DNA from: JAGNZR01 sp051656905
GTDB lineage: Bacteria; Fusobacteriota; Fusobacteriia; Fusobacteriales; Fusobacteriaceae
NCBI GenBank assembly: GCA_051656905.1
Contig: JBOFJQ010000028.1
Coordinates: 48,444-112,443 of the forward strand
DNA length: 64,000 bases
Direction of reading: 5' to 3'
The notes beneath the pieces are model-generated. The model had not been told where the DNA came from. It saw only the letters and a list, made by a program, of their open reading frames with translations, and searched no databases. A program made the translations under genes and the position numbers. Shown here piece by piece: positions 35,298-44,624 of the stretch. Position 1 is the first letter of the stretch, and every line of letters starts with the position of its first letter.

Positions 35298-36839
35298 TTA
35301 GTTTTTTATTTTTCTTAAAACGTCAACTACTGAACCATCTCTATATTGAACTACTGCTACAATTTTATCTTCGAATTCAATATCTCTTGGTGTTCCAGTC
35401 ATTTCATCTGCAATAGCCTTTAACTCTTCTATTGTTTTAATAGGAAGACTTGAACCTTTAAATCTCTCTATTAAATCAGTTCTTAATGGGTTAATAGCTA
35501 TTCCTCTTTCTGTTACAAGTACATCTACAGTTTCTCCAGGAGTTGTTACAGTTGTAACTCTCTCTTTTATAACAGATATTCTTGCATTAACTAATTGAGA
35601 AACTATAATACAACATTTAGACCCTGCTGCAGTATCAGCATGTCCTCCTGATCCACCCATAATTACTCCATCAGAACCAGTTGTAACATTTACATTAAAA
35701 TTAGTATCCATCTCTGTTGCACCTAATATAACAACATCTAGATTATTAACTACTGCTCCTTTATTATTAGCGTTAGCATACATAGAAGCTGACATAGTTA
35801 TATGGCCTTTGTTTTCTTTAGCTGATTTTATAGCATCTAAATCGAAGCATTGAACATCAAATAAGTTTCTGAATAATCCTTCTTTATACATATCAACTAT
35901 ATACCCTGTAATTCCTCCAGATGCGAAAGAACCAACTACTTTTTTCTCTTTCATAAGATTTTTAAGTTCTGCTGCAACTGCAAGAGATATTCCTCCAGCA
36001 CCTGTTTGGAAACTCATTTCATTTTTTAAATATCCAGATTCATCTATAAATTTAGTTGTTAATCCTGCTATTTTTAATCCTATTGGATCTTTAGTAATCT
36101 GAGTTGTTCCAGATACTATTCCTTTTGGATCTCCAATTGCATCTACAACTAAAACATAATCAAAATGAGTTTGATCTATTTCTATTGTCTCATTAGGATA
36201 TGGAACTAAATTATCAGTTATAGCTATAGCTATATTTGCCCATTGCGCATCAGAGTGTGCATAACCAAGTGCTCCACAAGCTGATTTCCCATCTACACCA
36301 TTTATATTTCCATATTCATCTGAAGTTGGAGCAGCAACAAAAGCGAAATCAATAGTTACTTCACCTGTTTCTAAAACTCTTGCTCTTCCACCATGTGTAT
36401 GCATAATAGCTGGTTTAGCTAATTTTCCTTCTGATATTGCTTTTGCAACTGGTCCAGAAATATAAGCTGAGTACACTTGAGTTACAGTTCCATTCTCTAT
36501 TAATGGAACTAACATCTTGTGACAAGGGAATATTGAAGAGGCAACTATTCTTATATCCTTGTATCCTCTTTTTGATAACTCTTCCATTATCATTGGAAGT
36601 ATATAGTCCCCATTTCTTAAATGGTGATGAAATGATATAGTCATCCCATCTTTTAATTCTAATTTATCTAAAATATCATTTAAATTTCTATGAAGTTTAA
36701 CATCTCCAGGTAAAACACTTTTAAAAGTAGAACATTTTTTTTGAATTCCAACTTTATTATTTAAATATCCGTTATAATGTACAACGTCTCCATATCCTTC
36801 TATATAATCAGGAACTTCTCTTCCTAAAATATTTTTCAT
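35298..36839 (-). CDS. citF: citrate lyase family alpha subunit (probably citramalate lyase)
   Basis: At 513 residues this is a full-length CitF, the CoA-transferase-type subunit that swaps acetyl for the substrate acid on the acyl carrier subunit. Segments typical of the family are HHHLRNGDYILPMIMEELSKRGYKDIRIVASSIFPCHK, THGGRAR and SGGHADTAAGSKC. It is the last gene of a run with citD and citE. No citrate transporter, citC ligase, citX or citG is present, while the genes just upstream make 3-methylaspartate and mesaconate. In that pathway the homologous enzyme is citramalate lyase, giving pyruvate and acetate, which I consider the more likely role. Confidence 0.9.
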   Translation of the reverse strand: MKNILGREVPDYIEGYGDVVHYNGYLNNKVGIQKKCSTFKSVLPGDVKLHRNLNDILDKLELKDGMTISFHHHLRNGDYILPMIMEELSKRGYKDIRIVASSIFPCHKMLVPLIENGTVTQVYSAYISGPVAKAISEGKLAKPAIMHTHGGRARVLETGEVTIDFAFVAAPTSDEYGNINGVDGKSACGALGYAHSDAQWANIAIAITDNLVPYPNETIEIDQTHFDYVLVVDAIGDPKGIVSGTTQITKDPIGLKIAGLTTKFIDESGYLKNEMSFQTGAGGISLAVAAELKNLMKEKKVVGSFASGGITGYIVDMYKEGLFRNLFDVQCFDLDAIKSAKENKGHITMSASMYANANNKGAVVNNLDVVILGATEMDTNFNVNVTTGSDGVIMGGSGGHADTAAGSKCCIIVSQLVNARISVIKERVTTVTTPGETVDVLVTERGIAINPLRTDLIERFKGSSLPIKTIEELKAIADEMTGTPRDIEFEDKIVAVVQYRDGSVVDVLRKIKN

Positions 36840-36863
36840 CCTTCAAGCACCTCTCTTTTTTTA

Positions 36864-37736
36864 TTAGTCAATAAGACCTGTTAATCTTGCTACATTTAAA
36901 GTATGTATTGCACGGTTTATTATTGGTAAATCTACCATTTTTCCATCTAAAGAGAATACTCCAAGTCCAGCTTTTTCAGCATCTTCTTTAGCTTCCATAA
37001 CTCTATTAGCATGTCTAATCTCTTGTGCTGTTGGTGCAAAAACATTATGGATAGTATCTATTTGTCTTGGATTGATTGCTAATTTTCCTGTAAAACCTAA
37101 CATTTTAGCTTTTGCAGTATCCATAGCTAAACCTTCGTAATCATTTGTATCAGTAAATGGAGTATCTATTGCATCAACTTTTAATGCCTTACATGCATTT
37201 ACTACTCTAGCTCTAGCATATGCAAGCTCTTCTGAGTCATAAGTTCTTTTTACTCCTAAGTCAGCTGCTAAATCTTCTCCTCCTAATAATACAGAGATGC
37301 ATCTTGGTGATGACTGAATAGTTTCAAAAACTTTTTCAACACCCATAGTTGTTTCAACTAAAGCATGAATTTTTATACAACCATGCTCAAATCCTTCTTC
37401 TTTCTCTATTTTAGTTAAAGCTTCATCTAAGAATTTCATATCTTCAGGAACTGCTTTTGGTAAAAGAATTGCATGAGGCTTGATTCTTCCCATCATATCT
37501 ATATCATCTAAAGCGTATGATGTTGATAAAGGATTTATTCTAATAACTACTTCTGTAGTTCCATAATCTCTTGTTTTTACAGCTTGTCTTATTAAATATC
37601 TAGCTGAATCTTTTTCTGATAAAGCAACAGCATCTTCTAAGTCAAATATTACAGCATCTGAACCAAATATAGCTGCAGTTTGAAGCATTCCTGGGTTATT
37701 TCCAGGCATAAATAACATCGTTCTTCTTAGTTCCAT
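36864..37736 (-). CDS. citE: citrate lyase family beta subunit (probably citramalyl-ACP lyase)
   Basis: This 290-residue HpcH/HpaI-type TIM barrel cleaves the acyl-ACP intermediate. It starts ELRRTMLFMPGNNPGMLQ and has FDLEDAVALSEKDSAR (Mg-binding region), RINPLSTSYA, and the LLGGEDLAADLGVKRT segment with a conserved Glu/Asp pair. Its ATG overlaps the citD stop in TAATG, so it is translationally coupled to the acyl carrier subunit. Context with the methylaspartate genes suggests citramalate as the substrate. Confidence 0.92.
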   Translation of the reverse strand: MELRRTMLFMPGNNPGMLQTAAIFGSDAVIFDLEDAVALSEKDSARYLIRQAVKTRDYGTTEVVIRINPLSTSYALDDIDMMGRIKPHAILLPKAVPEDMKFLDEALTKIEKEEGFEHGCIKIHALVETTMGVEKVFETIQSSPRCISVLLGGEDLAADLGVKRTYDSEELAYARARVVNACKALKVDAIDTPFTDTNDYEGLAMDTAKAKMLGFTGKLAINPRQIDTIHNVFAPTAQEIRHANRVMEAKEDAEKAGLGVFSLDGKMVDLPIINRAIHTLNVARLTGLID

Positions 37737-38002
37737 TAATTTATACCCCCTCTTTTTACTGCCCCTTCTATTCTTGCTTTTATTGTGTAATCAAGGGCAC
37801 CTTTATCTTGGGCATTTACCTTTACAGATGTTATCCCTAAGTCTTTAAGACTTTTCTCTATTACTACTCTTATTTGATCTCCAAATTGTTTCTCAACACT
37901 GCTCTCTAATTCAATCTCTATTCCGTTATTTGAAGGAGTCAAAAGAATATATATATCGTTAGACTCTAAAGTTCCACATTTAGAACTATTTTTGATTGTC
38001 AT
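37736..38002 (-). CDS. citD: citrate lyase family acyl carrier (gamma) subunit
   Basis: The 88-residue protein is a CitD acyl carrier. Ser14 in CGTLESNDIYI is the attachment site of the phosphoribosyl-dephospho-CoA prosthetic group in the family, and the C-terminus LDYTIKARIEGAVKRG matches. The modification genes citX and citG are not in the window and must lie elsewhere. It heads the citDEF group, about 120 bp after the methylaspartate ammonia-lyase gene, with a hairpin in between. Confidence 0.94.
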   Translation of the reverse strand: MTIKNSSKCGTLESNDIYILLTPSNNGIEIELESSVEKQFGDQIRVVIEKSLKDLGITSVKVNAQDKGALDYTIKARIEGAVKRGGIN

Positions 38003-38043
38003 ATGTTACACCTCTCTCTTTATACTTTGATATATTAAATAGT

Positions 38044-38072
38044 AAGAGGCTGACATAAAAAGTCAACCTCTT
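38044..38072. terminator. intercistronic hairpin between mal and citD
   Basis: AAGAGG-C-TGAC pairs with GTCA-A-CCTCTT (one mismatch) across a 7-nt loop. On the minus strand the T tract after it is poor, so it may only partly terminate, or may stabilise the upstream message. It splits the mal and citDEF segments. Confidence 0.55.
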
Positions 38073-38122
38073 TTTAAGCCTCATAAAAGTTTTCAAAACT
38101 CATTTAGCCTTTCTATCAATTT

Positions 38123-39367
38123 TTATTTTTTTCTTCTGTTAACAAGAGCCATTACTCTGTTCATTTCGTTGTTTACGATCATGTATCCCTCGTCAACACC
38201 CATTCCTGGTTTAGCAAGTACTTGTAAAGCTCCACAAGCCATAGCTATGTTAGTAGTAACTTCTGCCGATCTGTTAGTTTCGTTACAAGTTCCTCCTGAA
38301 TATGAACCGATTCCTACTTTGTTACAATAGATGATAGCGTCAGCAATATTGTTTACTCCTCCTAAATCTGGAGTTTTAATTTGAACTACGTGTCCAGCTT
38401 TTCTGTCAGCAAATGCTTTGATGTCAGATAAAGTGTTGCACCACTCGTCAGCAACTAACTCAATATCCATTCCTCTTCTATCTACTTCTGCAGTTAAAGC
38501 TGCTAAAGCATCTATTTGTCCTTCTAAACTTCCAACATCCATTGGTCCTTCAATTCTTAATTTGAATGGTTTAGCTGTTTCAACTAATGTTGCAAGGTAG
38601 TCAGCCATTTTTGTTGTATCGCAATCAAATGCCATTCCAATTGTTCCATATACATCTATATGCATGATTGGAGCATAAGTTGAATCTGCTCTTAAAGCAA
38701 CTATTCTATCTCTTAACCAAGCTACATACTCTTTTAATATTCCTCCATCTTTTCCTAATTTAGTTTCAACGTGGTTTATTAAAGCGTGTGGTAAAACGTC
38801 AGCAGTTTTGATGATCATTTTATCAGCATTCTCATATCTGTTATCTCCAGATTGAGTAAATATTGGTCTTCTAGAAATTTCTAATCCTGTAGCATATTCT
38901 TTTTGGATAACTTCAGCCATTGTGCATCTGTTAGCTTTTGCAGCAGCATCTAATATAGCTTGAGTAATTCCGTATCTGATAGCTGTGTGTAATCTTTTTC
39001 CGTTTACAGTCATTGAGTCAAACTCTTCTGCTAAAGCTTTGAAAGATGAAACATCTCTACCTATTAATTTTGGAGCGATTTCTTTTTCGATAACTGGGAT
39101 AAAATCTTCTGCTAAGAATAATGGATCTCTTCCTCCCGCACCAGAATATTGAACTGCAGCACAATCACCGTGAGCTACTTGTCCATCTTCTAATATAATT
39201 AATACAGATATTGCTTCTCCTGCTTGTCTGATAGATGTAAATCCTTCAGTTAATGGTTTACCTATATAAGCCATTCCATCATGACCTGCTCCTGCTTTTA
39301 TAGCTGCTTGGTCGTCAAAATAGAAACCTGTTTTTCCTGCTGCGCATACGATATCAATAATTTTCAT
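38123..39367 (-). CDS. mal: methylaspartate ammonia-lyase
   Basis: This 414-residue enolase-superfamily enzyme removes ammonia from (2S,3S)-3-methylaspartate to give mesaconate. It begins KIIDIVCAAGKTGFYFDDQAAIKAGAGHDGMAY and has the metal-ligand segments MHIDVYGTIG, RIEGPMD and LVADEWCNT, and the catalytic Lys in VVQIKTPDLGG near residue 330, as in the Clostridium tetanomorphum enzyme (413 residues). It acts after glutamate mutase, whose three genes lie upstream. The GC content of this and the next gene appears a little higher than in the neighbours, as expected of highly expressed genes. Confidence 0.96.
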   Translation of the reverse strand: MKIIDIVCAAGKTGFYFDDQAAIKAGAGHDGMAYIGKPLTEGFTSIRQAGEAISVLIILEDGQVAHGDCAAVQYSGAGGRDPLFLAEDFIPVIEKEIAPKLIGRDVSSFKALAEEFDSMTVNGKRLHTAIRYGITQAILDAAAKANRCTMAEVIQKEYATGLEISRRPIFTQSGDNRYENADKMIIKTADVLPHALINHVETKLGKDGGILKEYVAWLRDRIVALRADSTYAPIMHIDVYGTIGMAFDCDTTKMADYLATLVETAKPFKLRIEGPMDVGSLEGQIDALAALTAEVDRRGMDIELVADEWCNTLSDIKAFADRKAGHVVQIKTPDLGGVNNIADAIIYCNKVGIGSYSGGTCNETNRSAEVTTNIAMACGALQVLAKPGMGVDEGYMIVNNEMNRVMALVNRRKK

Positions 39368-39438
39368 TTTACTCTCCCTTTTTAAATTAAATTTTTATTA
39401 TTTCAATTTTAAAAAATAGCATATGTTACTGATTTTAT

Positions 39439-39474
39439 TGTTTAAAGGAATTATACTTGTAACTCCTTTAAACA
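39439..39474. repeat. intercistronic inverted repeat between glmE and mal
   Basis: GTTTAAAGGA pairs perfectly with TCCTTTAAAC, then a mismatch and an inner TTA/TAA step. No T tract follows on the minus strand, so it is more likely an mRNA stability or processing hairpin than a terminator. Confidence 0.6.
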
Positions 39475-39491
39475 TATTAATTTTATATCGA

Positions 39492-40949
39492 TTATTTTCC
39501 TTCAGGTCTTCCAATTAAGTTTCCTTTTCCTACTGCAAATATATCATCAACAGTCATTTGGAATCCTAATTCTCTTCCTTCATATTTAGCTCTTTCTTGT
39601 AATTTAGCTGTGTTGAAAGCTTTTACTTCAGCAGAGAATGGAACATTTCCAAACTCTAAGAATCTGATTTTTCCATCGTTATCTCTAGCTGGCATCATTT
39701 TTCCTGCATTGAATCTTGATGGTGCGAATGGAATATCCATTACTCCAGTTTCGAATGCTTTAACGATTCCTACTGCCCAGTCTCCGTTTCCTAACTCAAG
39801 AACTTTATCTAAAATTTGTTTAGTTTCTAATTTGATTTGGTCGATTTCAGCTGTAACTTCAGCAGATTCAGGTAATCTTTGACCTTTTAATAAGTTTAAT
39901 ACCATTTTAGTTGCTCTGATTCCCATAGCATTAGCTTCTTTTGTTGGGATTCCTATTGCTTCATGTGGAGTTTTAACGATAACTTTTGTTGCTCCTGCTA
40001 AAGCTGCTGCTGATGCTCCGTTAGAAATTACTCCGAAAGCTTTAGCTTCATCTTCAGGGAATCCTCCCATCCATTGGTGGAATACAGTTGTTATTTCCAT
40101 GTTGTTATATCCATATTTTGCGCAATACTCTTCAGCTTGTGCAACCATTGCTCTTACAGCAGCAACGTCTTGTACTAAGTTTCCACATTGTCCATATCCT
40201 AAAGTGATATTTCTAACTCCTTGCTCAGCAGCAAGTAAACACTCTAAAATTTGTACTGCATTTGACATTGATGGTGGAACTAAAGTTCCTGTTAATGGTC
40301 CAAACGGTTCTCTGTTAATAGATACTCCGTGCTCTTCGTACCATCCAACTAATCTATCGTTATATTGCCAGTCAATGATTGTTTGCTCAAGAGAAACTGA
40401 TTTAGCGTAAGGAATGTTATAAGATATTCCTCCACCTTCGTTAGAAGTAAATCCAGCTGCGATCATGATTTCTGATAATAATCTTGCATCAGGAGTTCCG
40501 TGTCTCATTTGAAGTGGTAAGTTTACTGACTCAACAACCTCTCTACATCCTGCTACTCCATGGTTAACACCTGGGAATCCATTTAATAAAGATCTTCCTG
40601 CTTTTTTAGACTCTTCAATTCCTAATTGGCAGTTCTCATATTTGTTTTGTCTTGTGTATGAATCTATTGTTGAAGGTAATAAATCTGCTCCACCTTGCTC
40701 ATCTAAGAAGTTTAATAATTCGATGTGTTGCTCGATTAAAGCAACTCCTGCTCTAGGTTGTGCTAAAGTTATACCTTTCTTTTTTGCATCTACTAATTTT
40801 TTAGAGAAACTTTTGTGATCTGGTAAAGCTTTGTGATATGCAACTGCTTCTTCTAAATTTACATCTTTTCCTGTTGGCCACTGTTTAAGAACCTCTTCTC
40901 TAACTTTGAAGAACTCTTCCTCAGTCCATTTTGCGAATTTAAGTTTCAT
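39492..40949 (-). CDS. glmE: glutamate mutase epsilon subunit
   Basis: The 485-residue TIM-barrel subunit (GlmE/MutE) binds glutamate and, with GlmS and adenosylcobalamin, rearranges L-glutamate to (2S,3S)-3-methylaspartate by a radical mechanism. Family-specific stretches are QPRAGVALIEQHIELL, SIDSYTRQNKYENC, GFPGVNHGVAGCREVVE, RHGTPDARLLSEI and GGFPEDEAKAFGVI. Length equals that of the clostridial enzymes (483-485). It lies 114 bp after glmL and 124 bp before mal. Confidence 0.96.
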   Translation of the reverse strand: MKLKFAKWTEEEFFKVREEVLKQWPTGKDVNLEEAVAYHKALPDHKSFSKKLVDAKKKGITLAQPRAGVALIEQHIELLNFLDEQGGADLLPSTIDSYTRQNKYENCQLGIEESKKAGRSLLNGFPGVNHGVAGCREVVESVNLPLQMRHGTPDARLLSEIMIAAGFTSNEGGGISYNIPYAKSVSLEQTIIDWQYNDRLVGWYEEHGVSINREPFGPLTGTLVPPSMSNAVQILECLLAAEQGVRNITLGYGQCGNLVQDVAAVRAMVAQAEEYCAKYGYNNMEITTVFHQWMGGFPEDEAKAFGVISNGASAAALAGATKVIVKTPHEAIGIPTKEANAMGIRATKMVLNLLKGQRLPESAEVTAEIDQIKLETKQILDKVLELGNGDWAVGIVKAFETGVMDIPFAPSRFNAGKMMPARDNDGKIRFLEFGNVPFSAEVKAFNTAKLQERAKYEGRELGFQMTVDDIFAVGKGNLIGRPEGK

Positions 40950-41063
40950 ACTCTACTTCCTCCCTAAAAATGGATTCAATTCCATTATTTAATATAATCT
41001 ATAATTTTACTTTTTTCTTATTCTTATTTTATTTTTAATTATTAAATATCTTTTATCAAATGC

Positions 41064-42467
41064 TTAAACTAAGTATTTTTTCATTATTCTTATTGCTAAA
41101 TCTGGGTAATCCTGAGCTAAAAGTCCCATTGCTGATAAGATATATGTCTTATCAACTAAGAATTTAGGATTAACAGGTTTTAAATGTATTGGATTTTCTT
41201 TATTGAAATTACCAGCCTTTAAAATATCACCTGGATTCTCACTATGAACAATTACTCCACCAGTTCCAATTACGCAAGGTGTATCTAAAAGATCTTTCCC
41301 TGTTTGATGGAACATAGTTCCCATTGGTGTATATAGACATTCTAATATTCCACAATGACGTTCCATGGCAAGCTCTGTTGCTACCATAGCCATTGCTTCA
41401 TCGAAGATTTTGTCTTCATCTGAAATTGGAACCATTTTTATATTGTCATGTCTTTTTGCACAATGTTTTCTTACATCTAACTCTTTATATTCTTCTCTTA
41501 AATAATTTTTTAGTTTTTTCGTACTAGAAGCTTCCAACAATGCTATTGCTGAATATCTCATTCCCAAATCCCCTTCTACAGTTCTCTTTGAAAATGGTTC
41601 TTCTAATCCTTTTAGTATTACACCAGGTTTTGTTGGATCTCCTTTTGCTATAGAGTGAATATCAGTTGTTGCTCCCCCTATATCTATTATTATTAAATCT
41701 CCTATACCATCTTCAGAATCAGTTCCTTTAGAAAGAACTTCTGCTGCTTTCAATACTGCAGCTGGAGTTGGCATTAAAATTCCTGTTGTAAGCTCTTCAG
41801 CTTTCTTCATTCCTTTAGCCTCAACAATTTTTTCCATAAAAACCTGTCTTATAGCTTCCCTTGCTGGCTCAACATTTAATTTATTTAGTACTGGCATTAC
41901 ATTTTCCGTTACTTTATAATAAATGTTCTTTTCAATAAAGACTTTTTCAACTTCATCCACCGCTGATTTGTTTCCAGCCATTATAACTGGAACTTTTAAC
42001 TCATGCTCTGCAATCATTTTTGCATTATGAATTATACACTCTTTATTTCCACCATCTGTTCCACCAGCTAAAAGAATTATATCAACATTCGATGATTTTA
42101 TCTCTTCCAACTCATGATGATTTAATTCGTAAGCATAAGTTTTTATAACTCTTGCTCCTGCTCCTAACGCCGCTTTTTTCGCTGCGTCAGCTGTTAATTC
42201 TGGAACAAGACCAAGTGCCATCATCTTTAATCCACCAGCAGCAGAAGAACAAGCAGTCTTTTTTACAAACTTAATACTATTAAAATCTATTTTTTCACTT
42301 ATATTTTGTTTTAACTTTTCAAAAGCTTCCTCAAAACCTAGCATGACATCACTCTCTACAGTAGTAATTGCTTTTGCTGTAGCTAAAATAGATTCGTCTA
42401 CTAAATCAATTGCAGTAAGCTTCGTATATGTGCTTCCAAAATCAATAGTTAGATAAATTTCTTTCAT
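41064..42467 (-). CDS. glmL: glutamate mutase-associated reactivating protein GlmL/MutL
   Basis: This 467-residue protein is an ASKHA-fold ATPase of the MutL/GlmL family. It has the phosphate-1 motif TIDFGSTYTKLTAIDL at the N-terminus, GGTDGGNKE near residue 135, IIDIGGATTDIHSI near 265, and a GTGGVIVHSE segment near 400. Such proteins are thought to reactivate glutamate mutase by exchanging damaged cobalamin. It lies between glmS and glmE, 5 bp after glmS, the usual order in this pathway. Its name should not be confused with the mismatch-repair MutL. Confidence 0.94.
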   Translation of the reverse strand: MKEIYLTIDFGSTYTKLTAIDLVDESILATAKAITTVESDVMLGFEEAFEKLKQNISEKIDFNSIKFVKKTACSSAAGGLKMMALGLVPELTADAAKKAALGAGARVIKTYAYELNHHELEEIKSSNVDIILLAGGTDGGNKECIIHNAKMIAEHELKVPVIMAGNKSAVDEVEKVFIEKNIYYKVTENVMPVLNKLNVEPAREAIRQVFMEKIVEAKGMKKAEELTTGILMPTPAAVLKAAEVLSKGTDSEDGIGDLIIIDIGGATTDIHSIAKGDPTKPGVILKGLEEPFSKRTVEGDLGMRYSAIALLEASSTKKLKNYLREEYKELDVRKHCAKRHDNIKMVPISDEDKIFDEAMAMVATELAMERHCGILECLYTPMGTMFHQTGKDLLDTPCVIGTGGVIVHSENPGDILKAGNFNKENPIHLKPVNPKFLVDKTYILSAMGLLAQDYPDLAIRIMKKYLV

Positions 42468-42472
42468 AGGTC

Positions 42473-42886
42473 TTATAACCCTAAATCTTTTTTAAGGTGC
42501 TCTGTTGTTATTTCAATAGCAGTTCCTGGTTTGTAAACTCTATCGAATCCCATAGCTTTAAATCTCTCTTCTACGTGAGCCCAATCTTGCTTTCCAACAA
42601 CTATATTTCCACCAACATATAATAATATATCTTTTAATCCAGCCTCATTACATTTTTCTCTCATTCCAGCACAATCAAGTTCTCCATGTCCGTAAAGAGA
42701 AGAAACTATTATAGCATCTGCATTTGTTTCTTTTGCTGCAGCTATAAATTCAGATTGTGGTGATAAAACACCTATATTTACTACTTCGAATCCGTTAGAT
42801 TCTAAAACATGATTAATAATTTTGTTTCCAACAGCATGACAGTCTGAACCGATAACCCCGATTACAACTTTTTTACCATTTTTCAT
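42473..42886 (-). CDS. glmS: glutamate mutase sigma subunit (cobalamin-binding)
   Basis: The 137-residue protein is the B12-binding subunit. The DxHxxG motif is visible as D15-C-H17-A-V-G20 at the N-terminus, where H17 replaces dimethylbenzimidazole as the cobalt ligand; SLYGHGELD and GGNIVVGKQDW are further family landmarks. It is the first gene of the methylaspartate operon, with AGGAGG before the ATG. No cobalamin riboswitch was found upstream. This GlmS is not the glucosamine synthase of the same name. Confidence 0.96.
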   Translation of the reverse strand: MKNGKKVVIGVIGSDCHAVGNKIINHVLESNGFEVVNIGVLSPQSEFIAAAKETNADAIIVSSLYGHGELDCAGMREKCNEAGLKDILLYVGGNIVVGKQDWAHVEERFKAMGFDRVYKPGTAIEITTEHLKKDLGL

Positions 42887-43265
42887 TATTTGTTCCTCCT
42901 AGTAATTAAAAGACTTTTATTTTTTAACAATATAAGTTTTTGTGTCTCGATATTGAGTATACTACGCCCTTTATTTTTTTTTTGCAACAATTATATACAA
43001 AATATATAAGAATTATATAATATATAATTATAGTACATATATAACTGCAATCAGTACACTTTAACCTTATTCAACCCCTTTTATTTATCCTTAACATATA
43101 ACTAGCCCCCTTGTTTATATTTTACTATCAATAAGTTGTTTTTCTTCTTTTTAATTTATTTTTTATCTGTTTTTTTTAAAAATTATTTTTTAGTTAATTT
43201 TTCTTTTTATTTCCAATACTTTTATTAGAAATAGTATTAGCTAATCCAGTTTTTCACCATAAAAT
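42887..43265. other. intergenic region upstream of glmS
   Basis: These 379 bp separate lysA's terminator from the methylaspartate operon. They are strongly AT-rich and must hold the operon promoter, which I could not assign with good spacing; a TATACT (complement of 42956-42961) is a possible -10. I searched for a B12-box (GCCACTG) and found none. No ORF is supported. Confidence 0.5.
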
Positions 43266-43319
43266 AACTAGAGCAATAGTCAACTAACCTTAGGTTTTAA
43301 GTTGACTATTGCTCTAGTT
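43266..43319 (-). terminator. 20-bp perfect inverted repeat after lysA
   Basis: AACTAGAGCAATAGTCAACT (43266-43285) and its exact complement (43300-43319) enclose a 14-nt loop and begin next to the lysA stop codon. On the minus strand it is followed by ATTTTAT only, so the U-run is weak for so strong a stem. Confidence 0.75.
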
Positions 43320-44624
43320 TTATATTTCTATTTCTAATTCATTTTTTGTTAATTCTTCATAAGTTTCTCTTTTTATTGCTATTTGTGCTTTCCCATCCTT
43401 TACAAAAATAACAGCTGGTCTTTCTATCTTATTATAGTTATTTGACATAGAGTATCCATATGCACCTGTAGTTGTAGTTATAACTATATCTCCTACCTCA
43501 CTTTTAGCAACTTTTTCCTTTTTAACTATTAGATCCCCTGACTCACAACATTTCCCAGCAATTGTAACCTCTTCTAACAGTTCATCATTCATTTTATTAG
43601 CAATAGCAGCTTCATACTTAGCTTGGTATAAGGCTGGTCTCATATTATCACTCATACCACCATCTATAAACAGATATTTATCCCCGCTGTAAGTTGTCTT
43701 TATTCCACCAATTGTATATAATGTTGATCCTGCATTAGCAACAATACTTCTTCCTGGTTCTATCGAGACTTTATTTATTTTAAATTTTTCCTCTTCTAAA
43801 GTATTCTCTAAACAAATTATCATCTCTCTTGTAAAAGCTTCTATATCAACCTCTACATCTTCTTCAGTATAATAAACTCCAAATCCTCCACCAAGATTTA
43901 TCTCTGGAATATTTATATTAAACTTCTCTGAAATTTCTTTAGTATATTTTACCATAACTTTTATCTCTTCTAAAAATGCATTTGTATCAAATATTTGAGA
44001 ACCTATATGGCAATGAAAACCTATAAACTCCATTTTTTCATTTTTCAATATCTCTTTTACAGCATTTTCTGCACTATCATCAAAAATAGATTCTCCGAAT
44101 TTTGACGAATGTTTTGATGTCTTTATATATTCATGTGTATGCGCCTCTATTCCTGTATTTATTCTTAATGCTATTTTCATTTTTTTATTTTTTTCATCAC
44201 ATATTTTTGAAATCTTTTTTATCTCATCTAAATTATCAGCGATAATACTACCTACATTTAAATCAAAACACATGTTTAACTCAGTAATAGTCTTATTATT
44301 CCCATGCATATGTATTTTATTACTTGGAAATCCACTTTGTATTATAGTATAGAGCTCTCCTCCAGATACAGCATCTATACTCATATTATGCTTGTTCAAT
44401 ATCTGACACATCCCTCTAGCTAAAAACGCCTTAGATGCATACACTATTTCAGTATCAAATTTTAACGATTTAAAACCTTTTTTGTACTTTTCTATGTTGT
44501 CTTCTATGTGTTGAACATCATAAATATAAAGGGGTGACTTAAAATCCTTTACTAATTTTTTAGTTGAAACACCTCCAATTTCTAGAATACCACGATTGTT
44601 TTTCATTGTTCCAAAATATCTCAT
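43320..44624 (-). CDS. lysA: diaminopimelate decarboxylase
   Basis: The 434-residue protein is an alanine-racemase-fold PLP enzyme that makes L-lysine from meso-diaminopimelate. Visible motifs are the PLP lysine in VYASKAFLA near residue 65, HCHIGSQIF, NLGGGFGVYY, VSIEPGRSIVANAG, and AGKCCESGDLIV with the conserved Cys-Glu of the active site. It is monocistronic and ends at a strong hairpin. I found no lysine riboswitch upstream. Confidence 0.96.
   Translation of the reverse strand: MRYFGTMKNNRGILEIGGVSTKKLVKDFKSPLYIYDVQHIEDNIEKYKKGFKSLKFDTEIVYASKAFLARGMCQILNKHNMSIDAVSGGELYTIIQSGFPSNKIHMHGNNKTITELNMCFDLNVGSIIADNLDEIKKISKICDEKNKKMKIALRINTGIEAHTHEYIKTSKHSSKFGESIFDDSAENAVKEILKNEKMEFIGFHCHIGSQIFDTNAFLEEIKVMVKYTKEISEKFNINIPEINLGGGFGVYYTEEDVEVDIEAFTREMIICLENTLEEEKFKINKVSIEPGRSIVANAGSTLYTIGGIKTTYSGDKYLFIDGGMSDNMRPALYQAKYEAAIANKMNDELLEEVTIAGKCCESGDLIVKKEKVAKSEVGDIVITTTTGAYGYSMSNNYNKIERPAVIFVKDGKAQIAIKRETYEELTKNELEIEI

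Noticed and set aside
35298..38002. Straight reading as citrate fermentation genes
   Set aside because: No citrate carrier, ligase or prosthetic-group genes are present, and the operon neighbours are all methylaspartate-pathway genes; citramalate lyase is preferred.
42887..43265. Cobalamin riboswitch before the glutamate mutase operon
   Set aside because: The operon uses adenosylcobalamin, but no B12-box or matching architecture was found on the minus strand.
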